This document shows, in pieces, positions 47,380 through 58,289 of a stretch of DNA of 64,000 nucleotides (position 1 is its first letter; each line of letters opens with the position of its first letter). The stretch comes from Megamerina dolium (Eukaryota; Arthropoda; Insecta; Diptera; Megamerinidae). Where the stretch lies: the NCBI GenBank assembly GCA_963854835.1, contig OY978525.1, positions 106,276,917 through 106,340,916 of the forward strand. Reading direction: 5' to 3'. Under the pieces are notes generated by a model that was not told where the DNA came from, ran no database searches, and was given only the letters and a program-made list of their open reading frames with translations. Position numbers and translations under genes: made by a program.

Positions 47380-47990
47380 TAGTCAGCGCATTTTCATATC
47401 TTGGCTTTCAATCTAACAGCAGACAACTCCATGAGCGTAACTATTGACGAAAGAATCGAAGCAGCCAATTGATCATTCTCATCATTCTTAACAGATCCTG
47501 CAAACTGGCACTGTATAAGACAGTAGTACGACCAGTCCAGCGCTATGGAGCTGAAACTTGGACTGTGAGCGAAAAAGATAAAACAAAATTACTAACCTTC
47601 GAAAGAAAAATTCTCCGAAAAACCTTCAGCGCAGTTAAAACTGGACCTGATGAATGGAGAACAAGATGGAACGGTGAACTTAATCAACTAATTCAAGGCG
47701 AAAACGTGATGCGATTTATCAAAGCGCAACGCATAAGGTGGCTAGGTCATGTAACAAGAATGGACGAATCAAGATCACAAAAAAAAATTCTAGATGCGAA
47801 GTCATTCAACGAAAAAGCAAGGGGAAGGCCAAGGTCAAGATGGATGGACGAACTAAACGAAGACCTAAAGAAACTCCAATTGGAAAACTGAAAAGAGACA
47901 GCAAAAGATCGAGTAACATGGTGGCATATTGTTCAGCAGGCCAAAGTTCACAAAGAGCTATAGCGCCAAATTATGATGATGAGTTACATT
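47380..47990 (+). pseudogene. RTE-like non-LTR retrotransposon 3' end
   Basis: An open 140-codon frame includes CKLALYKTVVRPVQRYGAET, WTVSEKDKTKLLTFERKILR, KTFSAVKTGPDEWRTRWNGE and FIKAQRIRWLGHVTRMDESR, then RGRPRSRWMDELNEDLKKLQ. After a shift it continues DRVTWWHIVQQAKVHKEL. This is the thumb and C-terminal region of the RTE-like class (LYKTlvRPVl.YGaEtW...FERkiLR.i.gp....W..R.n.El......RlrWlGHv.RM..........GrRprGRP..RW.D.v..D). It ends in a short GAT-repeat tail (47977-47985), as RTE elements do. Upstream RT domains are absent. Confidence 0.8.
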
Positions 47991-48189
47991 ATTTACTTCT
48001 AAATTGAATAATTCAATCAATCTTAAATCGACACCCGTAAACCGCGTACCAAACCAAATATCAGCACATCCTATAATTCATATCATTAGAGCGATGTCAC
48101 ACCAGCAACATTTGTCCTCGAGCGGACAGAATTCTTTCACATAGGCCCAAGGCCTATGGCGTAACAATACGAAGTGAATAAGTGAGAGT

Positions 48190-48340
48190 TGTTGTTGTAG
48201 CAGCAACAATACAGAAATGCTTTGTTTTGTTCTCGAACAAAGCATTTCCGCATTCTGCTGTGTTGAAACGACCACGTAGTCGAGTGCTTCCTGGGCGTAG
48301 ACCCGTCCATTCTTGAGAAGCCCATCCATTCTTGGGAAGC
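48190..48340 (-). repeat. CAA-tailed short retroposon, copy 3
   Basis: Perfect 12-bp target duplication ATAAGTGAGAGT (48178-48189 and 48341-48352). On the minus strand it starts GCTTCCCAAGAATGGATGGG with a short tandem repeat of its 5' end. It then follows copies 1 and 2 and ends GCTGCTACAACAACAAC. Confidence 0.9.
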
Positions 48341-48354
48341 ATAAGTGAGAGTAG

Positions 48355-48870
48355 TTATGTATATTTTATCGAATGAAGGAGGACAGGTAATTAAAAAAGC
48401 AAAAATCACATATGAAAACAAATAAAAAAGAAAACTACAAGCACATAATTTTAAAACTATACGATCTATTTCATAAGAAAGCCATATGAACGATTAGTCA
48501 AAACGGATTGGTAGGTAACGTAACGTAAGAATCTGTAGAAATTAGATTTCCAACGGAGCGTATGTTAACAAATTATAGTCATTCTCTTTTCACTCAATCA
48601 TATTTCCATTTTATCATATACCAAGCTATATCTATCCTACTCATATAGCATATAGGCTGAGCTATCGTATTGACTAATCGGTTTCCGTTTTTCATATAAC
48701 TTTGTGTTACCTTACGTGATGACTGATCGCACCATAAGAATGTAAGGTACCAATCGACATTCTATCGGCTGATATAACACCAGCAACACTTGATCCCGTG
48801 GGGGCAGAATATTTCTCGTTTCTATAGAATATGAAAAATCGAATGATTGAGATTGAGATTCACATGTGTC
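48355..48870. other. Non-coding stretch
   Basis: A short block at 48771-48810 (ATAACACCAGCAACACTTGA, GGGGGCAGAAT) repeats one at 48095-48135 (GTCACACCAGCAACATTTGT, GAGCGGACAGAAT), possibly 3' UTR pieces of retrotransposons. Nothing else. Confidence 0.4.
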
Positions 48871-48879
48871 ACATTGTTA

Positions 48880-49495
48880 TTAAATTTCACGTGGTAAGCC
48901 ACCACGGATGCTACGCAGGAGAGGGGCAAGCTGCATTAAACGGTTGTTGGGGTGTGATGGAAGGAAGGCAGGAAAGAAGAAATTACTTCGAAAGCAGTTC
49001 GTTGTGCTCACGCACTTTTAGCATTCGCGTTTCCTAATGTAGGTGATCCCCATGCACCATCTTATGGCAACCTGTAATGGTGCGCAAAGCAATATTCTTC
49101 CGGGTTTGCAGAAGCCGCCAATGCGTGTCGCTTATGAGTGGCGTCCAAATTGGAGCCGCGCAATTAATGATCGACCTGCCGATGGCCTTATATATGATGA
49201 GCAGCGTCTCTTGTCTTTCCCCCAGCCAGTGCCTTAAAGACATTGGATGGTGTTTTCAACATGCGTAGCAAAGGTCATGAGACTGTCAAAAGTAACTCCG
49301 AGGATTTTAGGTCTATTGACAGTTGGAATAGTTCTGCCATTGAAAGTCACCGAAATCACCGCTCTGGAGTTCCTTAGTCCAGGTGGTGAAAGGTGTTGCG
49401 TTAGAATTCTTAGGTGAGAGTATAAGGATTCTGTGGTTGAAGAATTGTTGGACATGCAACAAGTACGCGTTGACCACGCTGCAAATCGCCGAGAT
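48880..49495 (-). pseudogene. Jockey-like non-LTR retrotransposon RT C-terminal part
   Basis: Minus-strand frames: RNSRAVISVTFNGRTIPTVN, RPKILGVTFDSLMTFATHVE, then (shifted) RQETLLIIYKAIGRSIINCA, APIWTPLISDTHWRLLQTRK, NIALRTITGCHKMVHGDHLH, and further HNELLSK.FLLSC with HPWW. This is the thumb and linker of Jockey-like RT (ILGVTFDs.fTF..H......LL..YKaigRs..nyaaPiWsp). It is probably the same family as the 3' end at 23290, which begins where this one stops. Confidence 0.8.
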
Positions 49496-49514
49496 GTTGT
49501 GTCCGACAGGGATC

Positions 49515-49606
49515 TATTATGCCGGTTCCGAACGGCAGAAGCTTTGTGCCATCACATTAACTGAGCTTTATCACCCAGCTCTTTTAGAATTGATTTCATG
49601 GCACAT
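49515..49606 (-). repeat. tRNA-derived SINE fragment
   Basis: GCCGGTTCCGAACGGCAGAA, GTGCCATCAC and GAGCTTTATCACCCAGCTCT correspond, inverted, to the middle of the SINE. Both ends are lost. Confidence 0.65.
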
Positions 49607-49689
49607 TTTTTATTTTTTTTTACACGTTTTTTATTTTATTTTTGGATCAAAAAGTTTGAAAAAAAGAAAAAAATTGTTTTTGCCAAAAT

Positions 49690-49965
49690 CGGTTTTATTT
49701 TACAACATACATGCCTGTCTAAAAAGTAGTTCTTCTGAAGCTATCCAAAATAGGCTTCAGTGTAAGTTTCTCATTGGAGTAAAATCGCTTACCGTCGAGT
49801 CATCTCTTTAGACTTGGACAAATATAGAAGTCGCTGGGAGTCAGGTCTGGCGAATATGGTGGCTGAGGAACCAGTTCCAATCCGATTTAGTGCAATTTGA
49901 CTCGCGCAACTAACGATGAATGAGCAGGTTATTCCAAAATGTTTGATCCACCGTTATAAATAGAA
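49690..49965 (-). pseudogene. mariner transposase fragment (minus strand)
   Basis: The minus strand gives VPQPPYSPDLTPSDFYIC around 49800-49875, the third catalytic Asp block (PPYSPDLAPSDF.LF) of a mellifera/cecropia-type mariner, followed by shifted C-terminal sequence. 5' and 3' ends are not found. Confidence 0.7.
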
Positions 49966-49969
49966 ATGA

Positions 49970-50880
49970 TAAAAATTAAAAAGGTCCAACTTCGGCGATA
50001 TCGAAGCATAGATGCCCTTACTTACTTTCGACTTACCTATGAAGGCGTAATTTGAAACCTATGACATCCATTTTCAAACATAATGGCACGCTAATTAAAA
50101 TATCCATGGGCATGATCTACACACACACACATTCAAAAATATACTTTTGTATTGGACATAGGTGTGGTTTCGCCCATTTTCAAACTCATAATCTTATGTT
50201 CCAATTTTCAGTTTGATCGCTCTATAATTATGGCAGTTATCGTGCGACTCAGATCGTGGTTCTGTACCAACCGACTCCCCTTGGGGTGTTACAATCTGAT
50301 GCTCAACCCAATATACCCTTTGACTTAATGAGTGTATGGTATAATAAATAATTTATTACACGGTGCTACAACAAAAAAGCTTAATGAACTTGTCGAATGG
50401 CCTAATAAAAGTTGTAAGTTTGGTGTGGTCGAATACAACTCGAAGCCATTTTCGTAACACGTTCAAATTTCGATTTGCCATTACCATCATTTAGGTAAAA
50501 GATATATCACTAGTTTATACCTATACAACGACTTATTATATTGAAAAATATTACGCCCATTTTAAAACCATAAAATAAAAATCGAGACTCGCTTGAATAA
50601 TTACTGAGTTACTGTTTGTTAAATGCAGCAAGCTATCAGAATGGTAAATCGAAATATCAATGAAATGGAAATGGCGTTATTTTACCAGCTAAAATGTACA
50701 ACCTGTACACCAGGTCACTTAAAAAGTTCATAACCACTGTAGAATCCGATATTCGCAAAGGTGCAAACCTTACGGCGTTAACCCTTTAAAGAGATTTTCG
50801 AGTATGTATGATCAATATATATATCAAAGCGTTGAAAAAAACATATAATACATATAAAAAGTGTTTATTTTCTATAATTT
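49970..50880. other. Non-coding stretch before the gene island
   Basis: Contains GTGTGGTTTCGCCCATTTT-type phrases like those of the 3714-5029 element, a CA run (50121-50130) and AT-rich sequence. The last 150 bp probably include the 3' UTR of the PDRG1-like gene. Confidence 0.4.
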
Positions 50881-50914
50881 CATAAGTTTAACGAGATATA
50901 TCTACAATCTACAA

Positions 50915-51396
50915 TTATAGCAATGGCAAATTAGCTTTTAACGTTGCAAATTCTTTGTGATCCATTGCTTTGAGGTTTGTTCCAGAATATGGTGAGAAAT
51001 GTTCCAAATCTCTATGCTTATTCACTAGAATCTTCTGATCCGAAGTGATAATGTTGATTTCCTTTTCAATTTGCTTTTGATCTTTTAAAATAGAGATTTA
51101 GTATATTCAAAATGAAATAGTAGTTAATAAATCAAGAAATTGTGCTAAGGATAACTACCGTTATGTAGTAATTTTAAGGCCTTTTCACGCTCCAACTTAA
51201 CCAACATGCTGCCAATTGTAATCCAAACTTTCTTTTCATTGGCATTGTTTTTCTCAATTTCACGAATTGCTTCACGCGTTTGCTGTCGCCTTTTGTCCAA
51301 TGACACCAACTCTTGTTTGTTGACCAATATTTTATCGGCGACCTCTTCGGTTGATTTTATAATTTCAAGAACTTTATGTGAATCGCTTTTAGACAT
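50915..51396 (-). CDS. PDRG1: PDRG1-like prefoldin-related protein
   Basis: Two exons: 51396-51159 (ATG at 51396) and 51081-50915 (TAA). The 77-bp intron has donor GTAGTT and acceptor TTTTAAAAG, and the split codon makes AAC|GAT. The product is 134 residues, against 133 for human PDRG1. The N-terminal helix reads HKVLEIIKSTEEVADKILVN, then KQELVSLDKRRQQTREAIRE matches the family's 'K..iv.lD.kRn..REalR'. The C-terminal helix contains QKQIEKEINII and ends NLKAMDHKEFATLKANLPLL, matching human 'NLNPLNQDELKALK'. PDRG1 is a beta-prefoldin-like subunit of the R2TP/prefoldin-like (URI) co-chaperone complex that helps assemble RNA polymerases and PIKK kinases; that role is known from the family. It lies 108 bp downstream of the GPANK1-like stop, same strand. 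Confidence 0.9.
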
Positions 51397-51504
51397 GTTC
51401 TATATTTTGCATCTGTATATAGAAAATAGTTTATCATTATCAATAACATGTACATAAACTGTATGTATATGAACAACTGCATCTGATCGCATGCACTTCG
51501 CTAG

Positions 51505-52542
51505 CTAACTTAATTCATTTCGCAAACGCCTCTCACGTTTCCACTCCCTTTGCTTTTCACGTCTTATATCATTTCGATTACGTGGTTTTTTCCTGTAATA
51601 ATCTGAAGCGTGACGTTGTGTTGCACGCAAGTCAAATGCCTCAAAGTGCGTTACCCGTGCAGGTGGTTGATCTATACCGATGCCTGTGCGTTGTTTACGT
51701 ATTACAGTCTTTACGGGATAAAGTCGACCATTTTGCGTTGGTCCGAGACCACTCTCTTTATCCCATCCTTGTTTCACCATCAATTGAAGACCACGATTCT
51801 TTTGTGGTATATTGAACTTTTTTAATTTGTTCTCTGGCAGATTAGATTTCTGATTAAATTGATGTATTGTAGAGGTCAGATGATCACGTTGAGTGGTTTC
51901 AGTAAACTCTTTATTACATAATGCACAAAAAAAAAGTTCCATTGTATTTCTTGAAACTTCCACCATTTCTTTGTTTTCATTTTTATTGAACATATTTTCC
52001 CTTTGCATTAAATTTATTGCCGCAATCTGACCATTTTTCTTGGCTAAATCTATTGCCGTATTGCCACAATTATCTTTGGCATCTTTATTCACACCTAATT
52101 CCAGTAGAAAATTCACCGCATCGAGTGCACCATCACATGCAGCCATCATTAAAGCAGTCCAGCCATAGTTATCACATACATTCACATTGGCACCTCTGTA
52201 TTGGAATTTTCGCAATTCCTCAACATTATTAAAAGCTGCATAGCGAAAATATTTTGTTTTATCGAATGGCACTTTGTGGCAATGCTTCAGTTGGTGATCT
52301 TTAACTGCTTTATTTCTATCAACAACGTTTTTAGGTACAACATCATCTTTCAACATTTCATCATAAAATGTTTTCACTTCATTGCCATTTGTTAAGCACT
52401 GTATTTCATATTTTTTGTTATTGCAATCCACATGGCCACTCTCCAAAGCATTTGTTCCTTCGCGTACAAACCTCTTCAATTCTATATGAACTGTGGCCAA
52501 TGCACGCCAATTAGGATGCAGCTGTTCACCATTTGTATCCAT
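51505..52542 (-). CDS. GPANK1: GPANK1-like protein (ankyrin repeats, zinc finger, G-patch)
   Basis: Single exon, 345 residues, ATG at 52542 and TAG at 51505-51507. Ankyrin repeats cover about residues 94-183 (YFRYAAFNNVEELRKFQYRG, then NYGWTALMMAACDGALDAVN, then GNTAIDLAKKNGQ). A C2H2-like zinc finger uses C206, C209, H221 and H227. A G-patch covers about 249-290 (NRGLQLMVKQGWDKESGLGP, ...RTGIG), and the C-terminus (315-342) is strongly Arg/Lys-rich. This domain order is that of GPANK1 (BAT4/GPATCH10); human GPANK1 is 356 residues. G-patch proteins usually bind RNA or activate DEAH helicases; the exact role of GPANK1 is not established, so function here is only by family. It sits head-to-tail with the PDRG1-like gene and diverges from the PAL gene across a MITE-rich 2.3-kb spacer. 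Confidence 0.92.
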   Translation of the reverse strand: MDTNGEQLHPNWRALATVHIELKRFVREGTNALESGHVDCNNKKYEIQCLTNGNEVKTFYDEMLKDDVVPKNVVDRNKAVKDHQLKHCHKVPFDKTKYFRYAAFNNVEELRKFQYRGANVNVCDNYGWTALMMAACDGALDAVNFLLELGVNKDAKDNCGNTAIDLAKKNGQIAAINLMQRENMFNKNENKEMVEVSRNTMELFFCALCNKEFTETTQRDHLTSTIHQFNQKSNLPENKLKKFNIPQKNRGLQLMVKQGWDKESGLGPTQNGRLYPVKTVIRKQRTGIGIDQPPARVTHFEAFDLRATQRHASDYYRKKPRNRNDIRREKQREWKRERRLRNELS

Positions 52543-52827
52543 TTTATTTCGATATATAAATTATGAAATTACCAATATGCGTTTAGGACTTCTGAAGTGT
52601 CTGAAATGACGTCTATGTATAAAAAAAAATGTTTATTAATGTCACCACTATAGTTGTCACAGTCACACGTACGGCTTTAAGAACAAATCAAGCTCCAGGG
52701 TATTATTATAGAGGTAGCGCAGTAAGAAAAAGTTCTTAGAAATGAATGAGAAAAAGTAAACAAAACAAAAATAAACATATACGGAAAGAAGAATAAGAAG
52801 AAACCAACAAGCACTTGAGTTAAACAT

Positions 52828-53635
52828 TAGTTGCAAAAGAAAACTCGCTAATTTATCGAATTGCATGCAAAGCACGAACAAACTCGCTTATGTTAAGAAA
52901 CCCTACAACTCTGGGTTGCAAAGTAAAAAAAAAACAGCACTATTGTGAATAGGATACTGGAATATGCTTGAAGGTTTCAACTAAACGTCGTTATTGCAAA
53001 AATAAACAAAATAAAGCAAGTGCAAGTAAAATATTATTTTAAATAAATGAATATATATACCAGATTTCGTGGAATTGCTTATTTTTTGTTTTGATTTTGT
53101 TTACATATTTCACAAACAACCATGTATGACACCAGCGTTGCAACTCGAGGGTTTCACGATCAATAAATTGCTTTCAAGTTTCAATACACTCACACTTTTT
53201 CACTAACCCACTCGCACTTTTAAAAATTGTTTATCGACTTGATATAAAATTTTCCTATCAAGTCGCGTTTCTACTCTATATGCAATATGCATGTCAAACA
53301 GCTGATCATAGTTTTTGTGAATATGTGTTCGTGCATCGATTTATAAAGATTATGCCGTGATTAAACAATGAATGAAAGTAACGAAAATAGGGAACTATTG
53401 AAGTTGACTATAAAGTTGCATGCAGCCTTCGTCACAGCTGCCAATTTCAATAACTTTTGACAAGCAGTATGTGTGATTAACCTGAAATCTAGTTATTGAT
53501 CGTGAAACCCTCAAGTTGCAACTCTGGTGTACTGTACTGTAAGTCTGGTGTATTGTACTGTAAGTCACTGCAGGGAAATTCGAAGCGAGTAAAAGGGAAA
53601 TTATAAACGAATTAGTATTCTTTTGCAACTCGCTT
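52828..53635. mobile_element. MITE-like element, copy A, with a nested MITE
   Basis: The ends share an inverted AGTTGCAAAAGAA / TTCTTTTGCAACT motif next to ACTCGC. The left internal part (about 52880-53150: CTACAACTCTGGGTTGCAAA, GTAAA ... ATGACACCAGCGTTGC) is repeated at about 53722-53969 in copy B, at roughly 80 % identity by eye. Interrupted by a second element at 53129-53530. Confidence 0.5.
53129..53530. mobile_element. MITE with 38-bp terminal inverted repeats
   Basis: Left TIR 53129-53166 (ACACCAGCGTTGCAACTCGA, GGGTTTCACGATCAATAA) is matched by right TIR 53493-53530 (TTATTGATCGTGAAACCCTC, AAGTTGCAACTCTGGTGT), with only two mismatches in 38. Total 402 bp, non-coding. No clear target duplication; the right flank repeats CTGGTGTA(C/T)TGTACTGTAAGT. 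Confidence 0.75.
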
Positions 53636-53651
53636 ACAGGAGAATACAGCT

Positions 53652-54056
53652 ATAGCTGCATTCTTTTGCACGCAAGTTGAAAAATAACACTCGCTTGGCA
53701 CTCGAACACTCGTTTAATTGAATTGGCTTAAATGTTAAGCGACCAAAGTTGTAGGGTTGTAAAGTAAAAAAAATGCACTATTGAGAAATTTCAACTACAC
53801 GTCAAATTTTTGTAAATATAAACAAGACGAAGCAAAGTGAAGCAAGTGCAAATTAAATTTGATTTTAAATAAATGAATATATTTACCAAAGATTTCAGAA
53901 AATTGCTTATTTTTAGTTTTGATTTCGTTTATAAATTTCATTAACCATATATGACACCAGCGTTGCTAAGTAACTAAAGAGAAATTATAATCGAATAAAA
54001 GAGAAATTATAAGTGAATCCGCTTGAAACTCGCGTGCAAAAGAACGCAATTATAAT
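53652..54056. mobile_element. MITE-like element, copy B
   Basis: The ends are inverted: TATAGCTGCATTCTTTTGCA, CGCAAGTT (about 53651-53678) and AACTCGCGTGCAAAAGAACG, CAATTATA (about 54027-54054). The interior 53722-53969 repeats the interior of copy A. About 405 bp, non-coding. Confidence 0.65.
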
Positions 54057-54871
54057 GCAATGTATACATGCACCAACAAACTAACGTGGTTCAACATGGG
54101 CATGTTGGATAAACGGTTGTATCATGTATAGTATGGTTGTAGAACCAAATTTGATGTTGGTCCAACGGTTGTATGAAAATCAAAAAGTTTAATTTTTGGT
54201 GGGCAGTGTTAGCGGTTGCACAATGGATTGGAACGTGTATACGCAGATTGTACAACAAGCTTTATTTACATTTGACGTTATATTTAATTTCACAGAAAAA
54301 GCGGTATCATCGATTCCGCATTTTGCTAAGTGTTTGACGTGATGAATATGAGAATAGTAAAATTGGAAAACGGATCGTACATCGTGTTGATACGTGCATA
54401 CTAAACAGCCATACAACTCATTGTACAATGCGTTTAACCAACGGTTCGAGCGTGTATACTCTGCATAAGGAAACCGTTTCAAACATTTTATATCGAATCC
54501 AAGGGAAATGTCTTGCTGTACCTTATTATTTGAATTTACCTATTTCAAGCGCGATACAAATCCGTACAGGGTTGCATTAGAATCTTGTAATTATTCAAAT
54601 ATGCTTTAAATAAATCATATAATTAAGATAAATATAAATAAGTATTTGTAATTAGCTAATCGTTAAAGTAATGAATAGATCTCATAAATTCATACATTTT
54701 CACACATTCCGTTGATAATAATCTGTTATGGGATAATTTCAATTCGAATGAGCCACACTAATAACAAATACAACACCAAAGACAAGATTTGAGCAAAAGT
54801 CAAGTACACATCATATTGAAACAGTAGCCGTCATATTATAATCGTGTATTGCGAAGGTGGAATTAAATAAA

Positions 54872-57800
54872 ATGTTTCCTAAAATTTATTTTACGCCCTT
54901 CATGGGGCTCATTATCCTGACTATTTGTATTGTCGAATCGTCAACAGATGAGGTAAGACAAGTGATGAGTGCAAATTAAACGGTGTTCAAAGTGAAATTA
55001 ATGAGTTTTAGTTGCTAACATATGTTACTTCTTAATACGCTCATGTACATACATATAATACACTAAACATATTTAGTTTCATATACATACTTTGTTTTGT
55101 TAACGTGTGGAGGGCAAAGGGGATACATTGCTTTTTGGTTTTATTGATATTGTTGTATTGTTATTGTACTATTGTTATATAGGTATTGTACCTATTGATT
55201 TTTCTGTGACGTTTATATTGCGTGGCGTATTATCATATCACACAACATTTACGTCATTGAAAGGATGAATGAATTACGGACGAATAGAAGCGTAACAGGT
55301 TGGAGGTGTGTCCCAATGCTATCCTTGTTGGGATATAAATTTAACATTAGACATATTGGGGTTGTGTGGGGATTTTTCAAACTCTATTTGTGTACTTTAC
55401 TATCAAGCCATTTCAAACAAAAGGTTTTAGATAACACAAAGCTTATTAAGTAATAAACAAGTTTGATCAGTTGGTAATTCCCTCTGTAATAATATTCATT
55501 TATATAAATAATCAATTATTCTAATTCATTATTATAATTTTTATACATTTTTCTTTTCATTAGAATCTCACCTTACAACGCTATTTGCCTCAGCTTTCAA
55601 ATGATCAATTGCTTACTACGGATAAACGTTTTCAACAAATTATGCAGGGCGGCAGTTCAGCGGATACAATTACCTGGCCGCAACAACCCAAAATTAAATC
55701 AGAACAATTGGATATAAAAACTGAAATAGCCAAATTAAATACATGTAAATACATAATAAAATTCATAGGTATTACATAGAAATTCATATTTATCTTATAC
55801 TTTTTCAGCTTATGTATATGATGGCTCCTGGCCAGATATCGATATTGAATTAGGTTCTGTCACTGCAGTTAGTTTTGATAAAGACGATAATGTGGTAATT
55901 TTTCATCGTTGCGATCATGTATGGAGGGCAAATACATTCGATTTTTCCAACGTATATCAATTACGAGACGAGGGACCAATTCGGAATAGTACTGTATTAG
56001 CACTCGATCGGAAAAGTGGCAAATTGGTATATGATTGGGGCAAAAATTTGTAAGTGATATTAAGGCATGTTTCGAATTGCACTTTCGATCGAAAACTTTT
56101 ATTAGACGGATTTTACTTACATTATTGTGATTGCGCTCTTTCAGTTTCTATATGCCACATGGATTAACTATAGATCATGAACAAAATGTATGGTTGACAG
56201 ATGTTGCATTACATCAAGTATTTAAATTTGCACCCAAAGGTGCTGGTGGCAAACCATTAATGACACTCGGCACCGCATTCGAGCCGGGTGCAAGTGACTC
56301 GAAATTTTGCAAACCAACATCAGTTGCAATACTGGAAAATGGTGACTTTTTTGTAGCTGATGGTTATTGTAATGCGCGCATATTGAAATATTCCAAAAAT
56401 GGTGTTAAGATACTATCATGGGGACAGAATTCATTCTCTGGCGTTTCTTATGATGTTGCACCCAAGAATTTCTTCGCTATACCACATGCACTTACTTTAG
56501 TGCCCGACAAGGAATTGGTATGTGCTGCAGATCGTGAAAATGGACGTATACAATGCTTCTACTGGAGCAACGGTACTTTCCATTCACAATATCACAGTCA
56601 AATAATCGGTGATCGTCTATTTAGCATGGATTATACGCCAGCTTATGGTACGTTACAATATAGAGATACATTGCGATATAATTGAATGCGTGTAATTGCT
56701 TGCTATTTTCAGGTGGTGAATTTGTAATTGTTAACGGTCCCTCTGCTGAATACGGAACTACACCCGATCATTACAATGAAGTACGAGGTTACGTTGTTGA
56801 TATGAAAACGAAACAAGTTGTTTCGAAATTCGGTCCGAATAATTTACAATTTCAAAATCCGCATGATATTGCCATTACTGCGGATGGGAATGAATTGTAT
56901 GTGGCCGAATTAGATCCTCAGCGTATACACAAATTTGTGCATAAATCCATAGCAACGAAATCAATGTCGATATCAGCTTCCAAACCGACAGCGACAATTG
57001 GTGCTGGACCAGAATATGAATTGGCCGCATCTTCGTTGTCTAAATTAAATGATACCATCACCAGCACGACCAATAGTCAATATGGCAGTAATGATGCAGA
57101 TGCAACAGTTACAGCGCATACACATCCTGGTGGTACTGCCATTTTGGTAGCATCATTAATGTTACTTTTTGCATTTCTCACCTTTGCCATGGCACTGCTG
57201 ATTGCACGTCGACGTAAACGAGGTAATGCCGCATTAGGTGTTGGACAACCGAGTGAATTGGTTTATCGCAAATTGGTTGCATCCACTCAAAATGTTTCTG
57301 ACGATTGTCCTGCCTAAAAGAAAAGATTCTATCCTCAGCTTTGTTTTCAAAATTATTTTGTATATCGTCAAAATGACATTTTATTATTAATATTTTTGAT
57401 TATTAACTATCTTTTTTGTGACACTGTTTAAACATGATATTATTATTGTATTTCTCTTTAGAAATAGTTGCAATTTTTTCCATATTCATTTTGTATGTAC
57501 TTAAAAATCTATTTGTGATTTTATTCGTGAAGCATATGCCAATCACTTAATCAATTATTTTTCCTTAATAATTTGTATATATCGTTTTTTTTTTTTTTTG
57601 CTTGACATATATTTCTACCAAACCTATTCCCAATATTCTATGTAATCTCATTATTAGATATATGTATATGTTCATTCTCCTCCAAAAATCCCAGTCTCTA
57701 TATCCATACATATATATATATATAGTCTCATATTATTGTATGTGCTTTTGAACTTTATACAGACTGATTGTATGTATATTTTTGTGTGAATACATTTACA

Positions 57801-58285
57801 TTTCTATACTTTATATACAATAGATTTCTTTTTTATGATAAATATATAATTTTTGTAAAAAAAATTCACTCATAAAATATTTCAATTTGATCGTGTTTTA
57901 TTTTATTATTGTGTTCTGTTACAAAATTTAAGAATTTATTGTATTTTTTATTTTTTAACATTTTCTTTTGCTGCATGTTGGATTTTATTGTTGTGTTTTC
58001 TTTACTTAGCAGTTGAAATTCAAATGTGAAATTGTCTAGTAAATAATGCAATGGAAAACAAACCAACACAAAATTTTAACATATTTTTATTTAGGATGTC
58101 TACCATTTGGCGTTCAAAATCGTCGTCATGCATGGGATTTTCCATCTAAACCAGAAGGTTTTAAACTTGGTGGTCTACTAATGGATCGCAATAAACACAA
58201 TGGCTTCGAAATGCTTGATCAAAATGCCAGTGACGAGGAAACAGAAACGAATACAAATACGTTGGCGAGTGCACAGTTTGCATAA
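54872..58285 (+). CDS. Pal: Peptidyl-alpha-hydroxyglycine alpha-amidating lyase (PAL), membrane form
   Basis: Six exons: 54872-54952, 55564-55744, 55809-56049, 56145-56647, 56713-57222 and 58095-58285, all with GT/AG borders; 568 residues. PAL cleaves peptidyl-alpha-hydroxyglycine to amidated peptide and glyoxylate in the secretory pathway; insects encode it apart from the hydroxylase PHM. A signal peptide covers about 1-23. The NHL-type beta-propeller has the zinc-binding His173 (FYMPHGL), His282 (IPHAL) and His386 (NPHDI). Arg121 (FHRCDHVW) and Tyr242 (DGYCNAR) match rat catalytic Arg533 and Tyr654 at the same spacing from the first His. Cys223/243 and Cys294/305 match its two disulphides. 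A transmembrane helix lies at 478-500 with stop-transfer RRRKR. The cytoplasmic tail (GFEMLDQNASDEE) resembles the vertebrate PAM trafficking tail. Confidence 0.95.
57223..57317 (+). CDS. Pal: Alternative PAL C-terminus if intron 5 is retained
   Basis: If the donor at 57223 (GTAATG, not a strong GTAAGT/GTGAGT site) is skipped, the frame stays open after RRRKRG for 30 more codons (NAALGVGQPSELVYRKLVAS, TQNVSDDCPA) and stops at 57315-57317, giving a 536-residue protein with a different cytoplasmic tail. The intron is 872 bp. Whether this form is made cannot be told from sequence. Confidence 0.5.
58095..58285 (+). CDS. Pal: PAL last exon (cytoplasmic tail)
   Basis: Acceptor TTTTATTTAG at 58085-58094; joins exon 5 through the codon G|GA (Gly506). 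Encodes CLPFGVQNRRHAWDFPSKPE, GFKLGGLLMDRNKHNGFEML, DQNASDEETETNTNTLASAQ, FA and stop. The acidic NASDEE stretch next to GFEML resembles the tail of vertebrate PAM that directs retrieval to secretory granules (family knowledge; role in flies inferred). Confidence 0.85.
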
Positions 58286-58289
58286 GAAA

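Larger units (their letters stand above)
52543..54871. other. Divergent spacer packed with MITE-like repeats
   Basis: Probably holds the promoters of the GPANK1-like gene (minus) and PAL (plus). Three or more short inverted-repeat elements occupy 52828-54056. Further imperfect repeats (GGTTGTA, GTGTATAC phrases) follow at 54070-54480. No coding exon seen. Confidence 0.6.

Noticed and set aside
47738..48007. 89-codon ORF overlapping the RTE fragment
   Set aside because: Alternative frame of the same retrotransposon; the correct frame carries the RTE motifs.
49383..49811. 142-codon plus-strand ORF
   Set aside because: Runs antisense through the Jockey fragment, then a SINE scrap and poly-T; no coherent protein.
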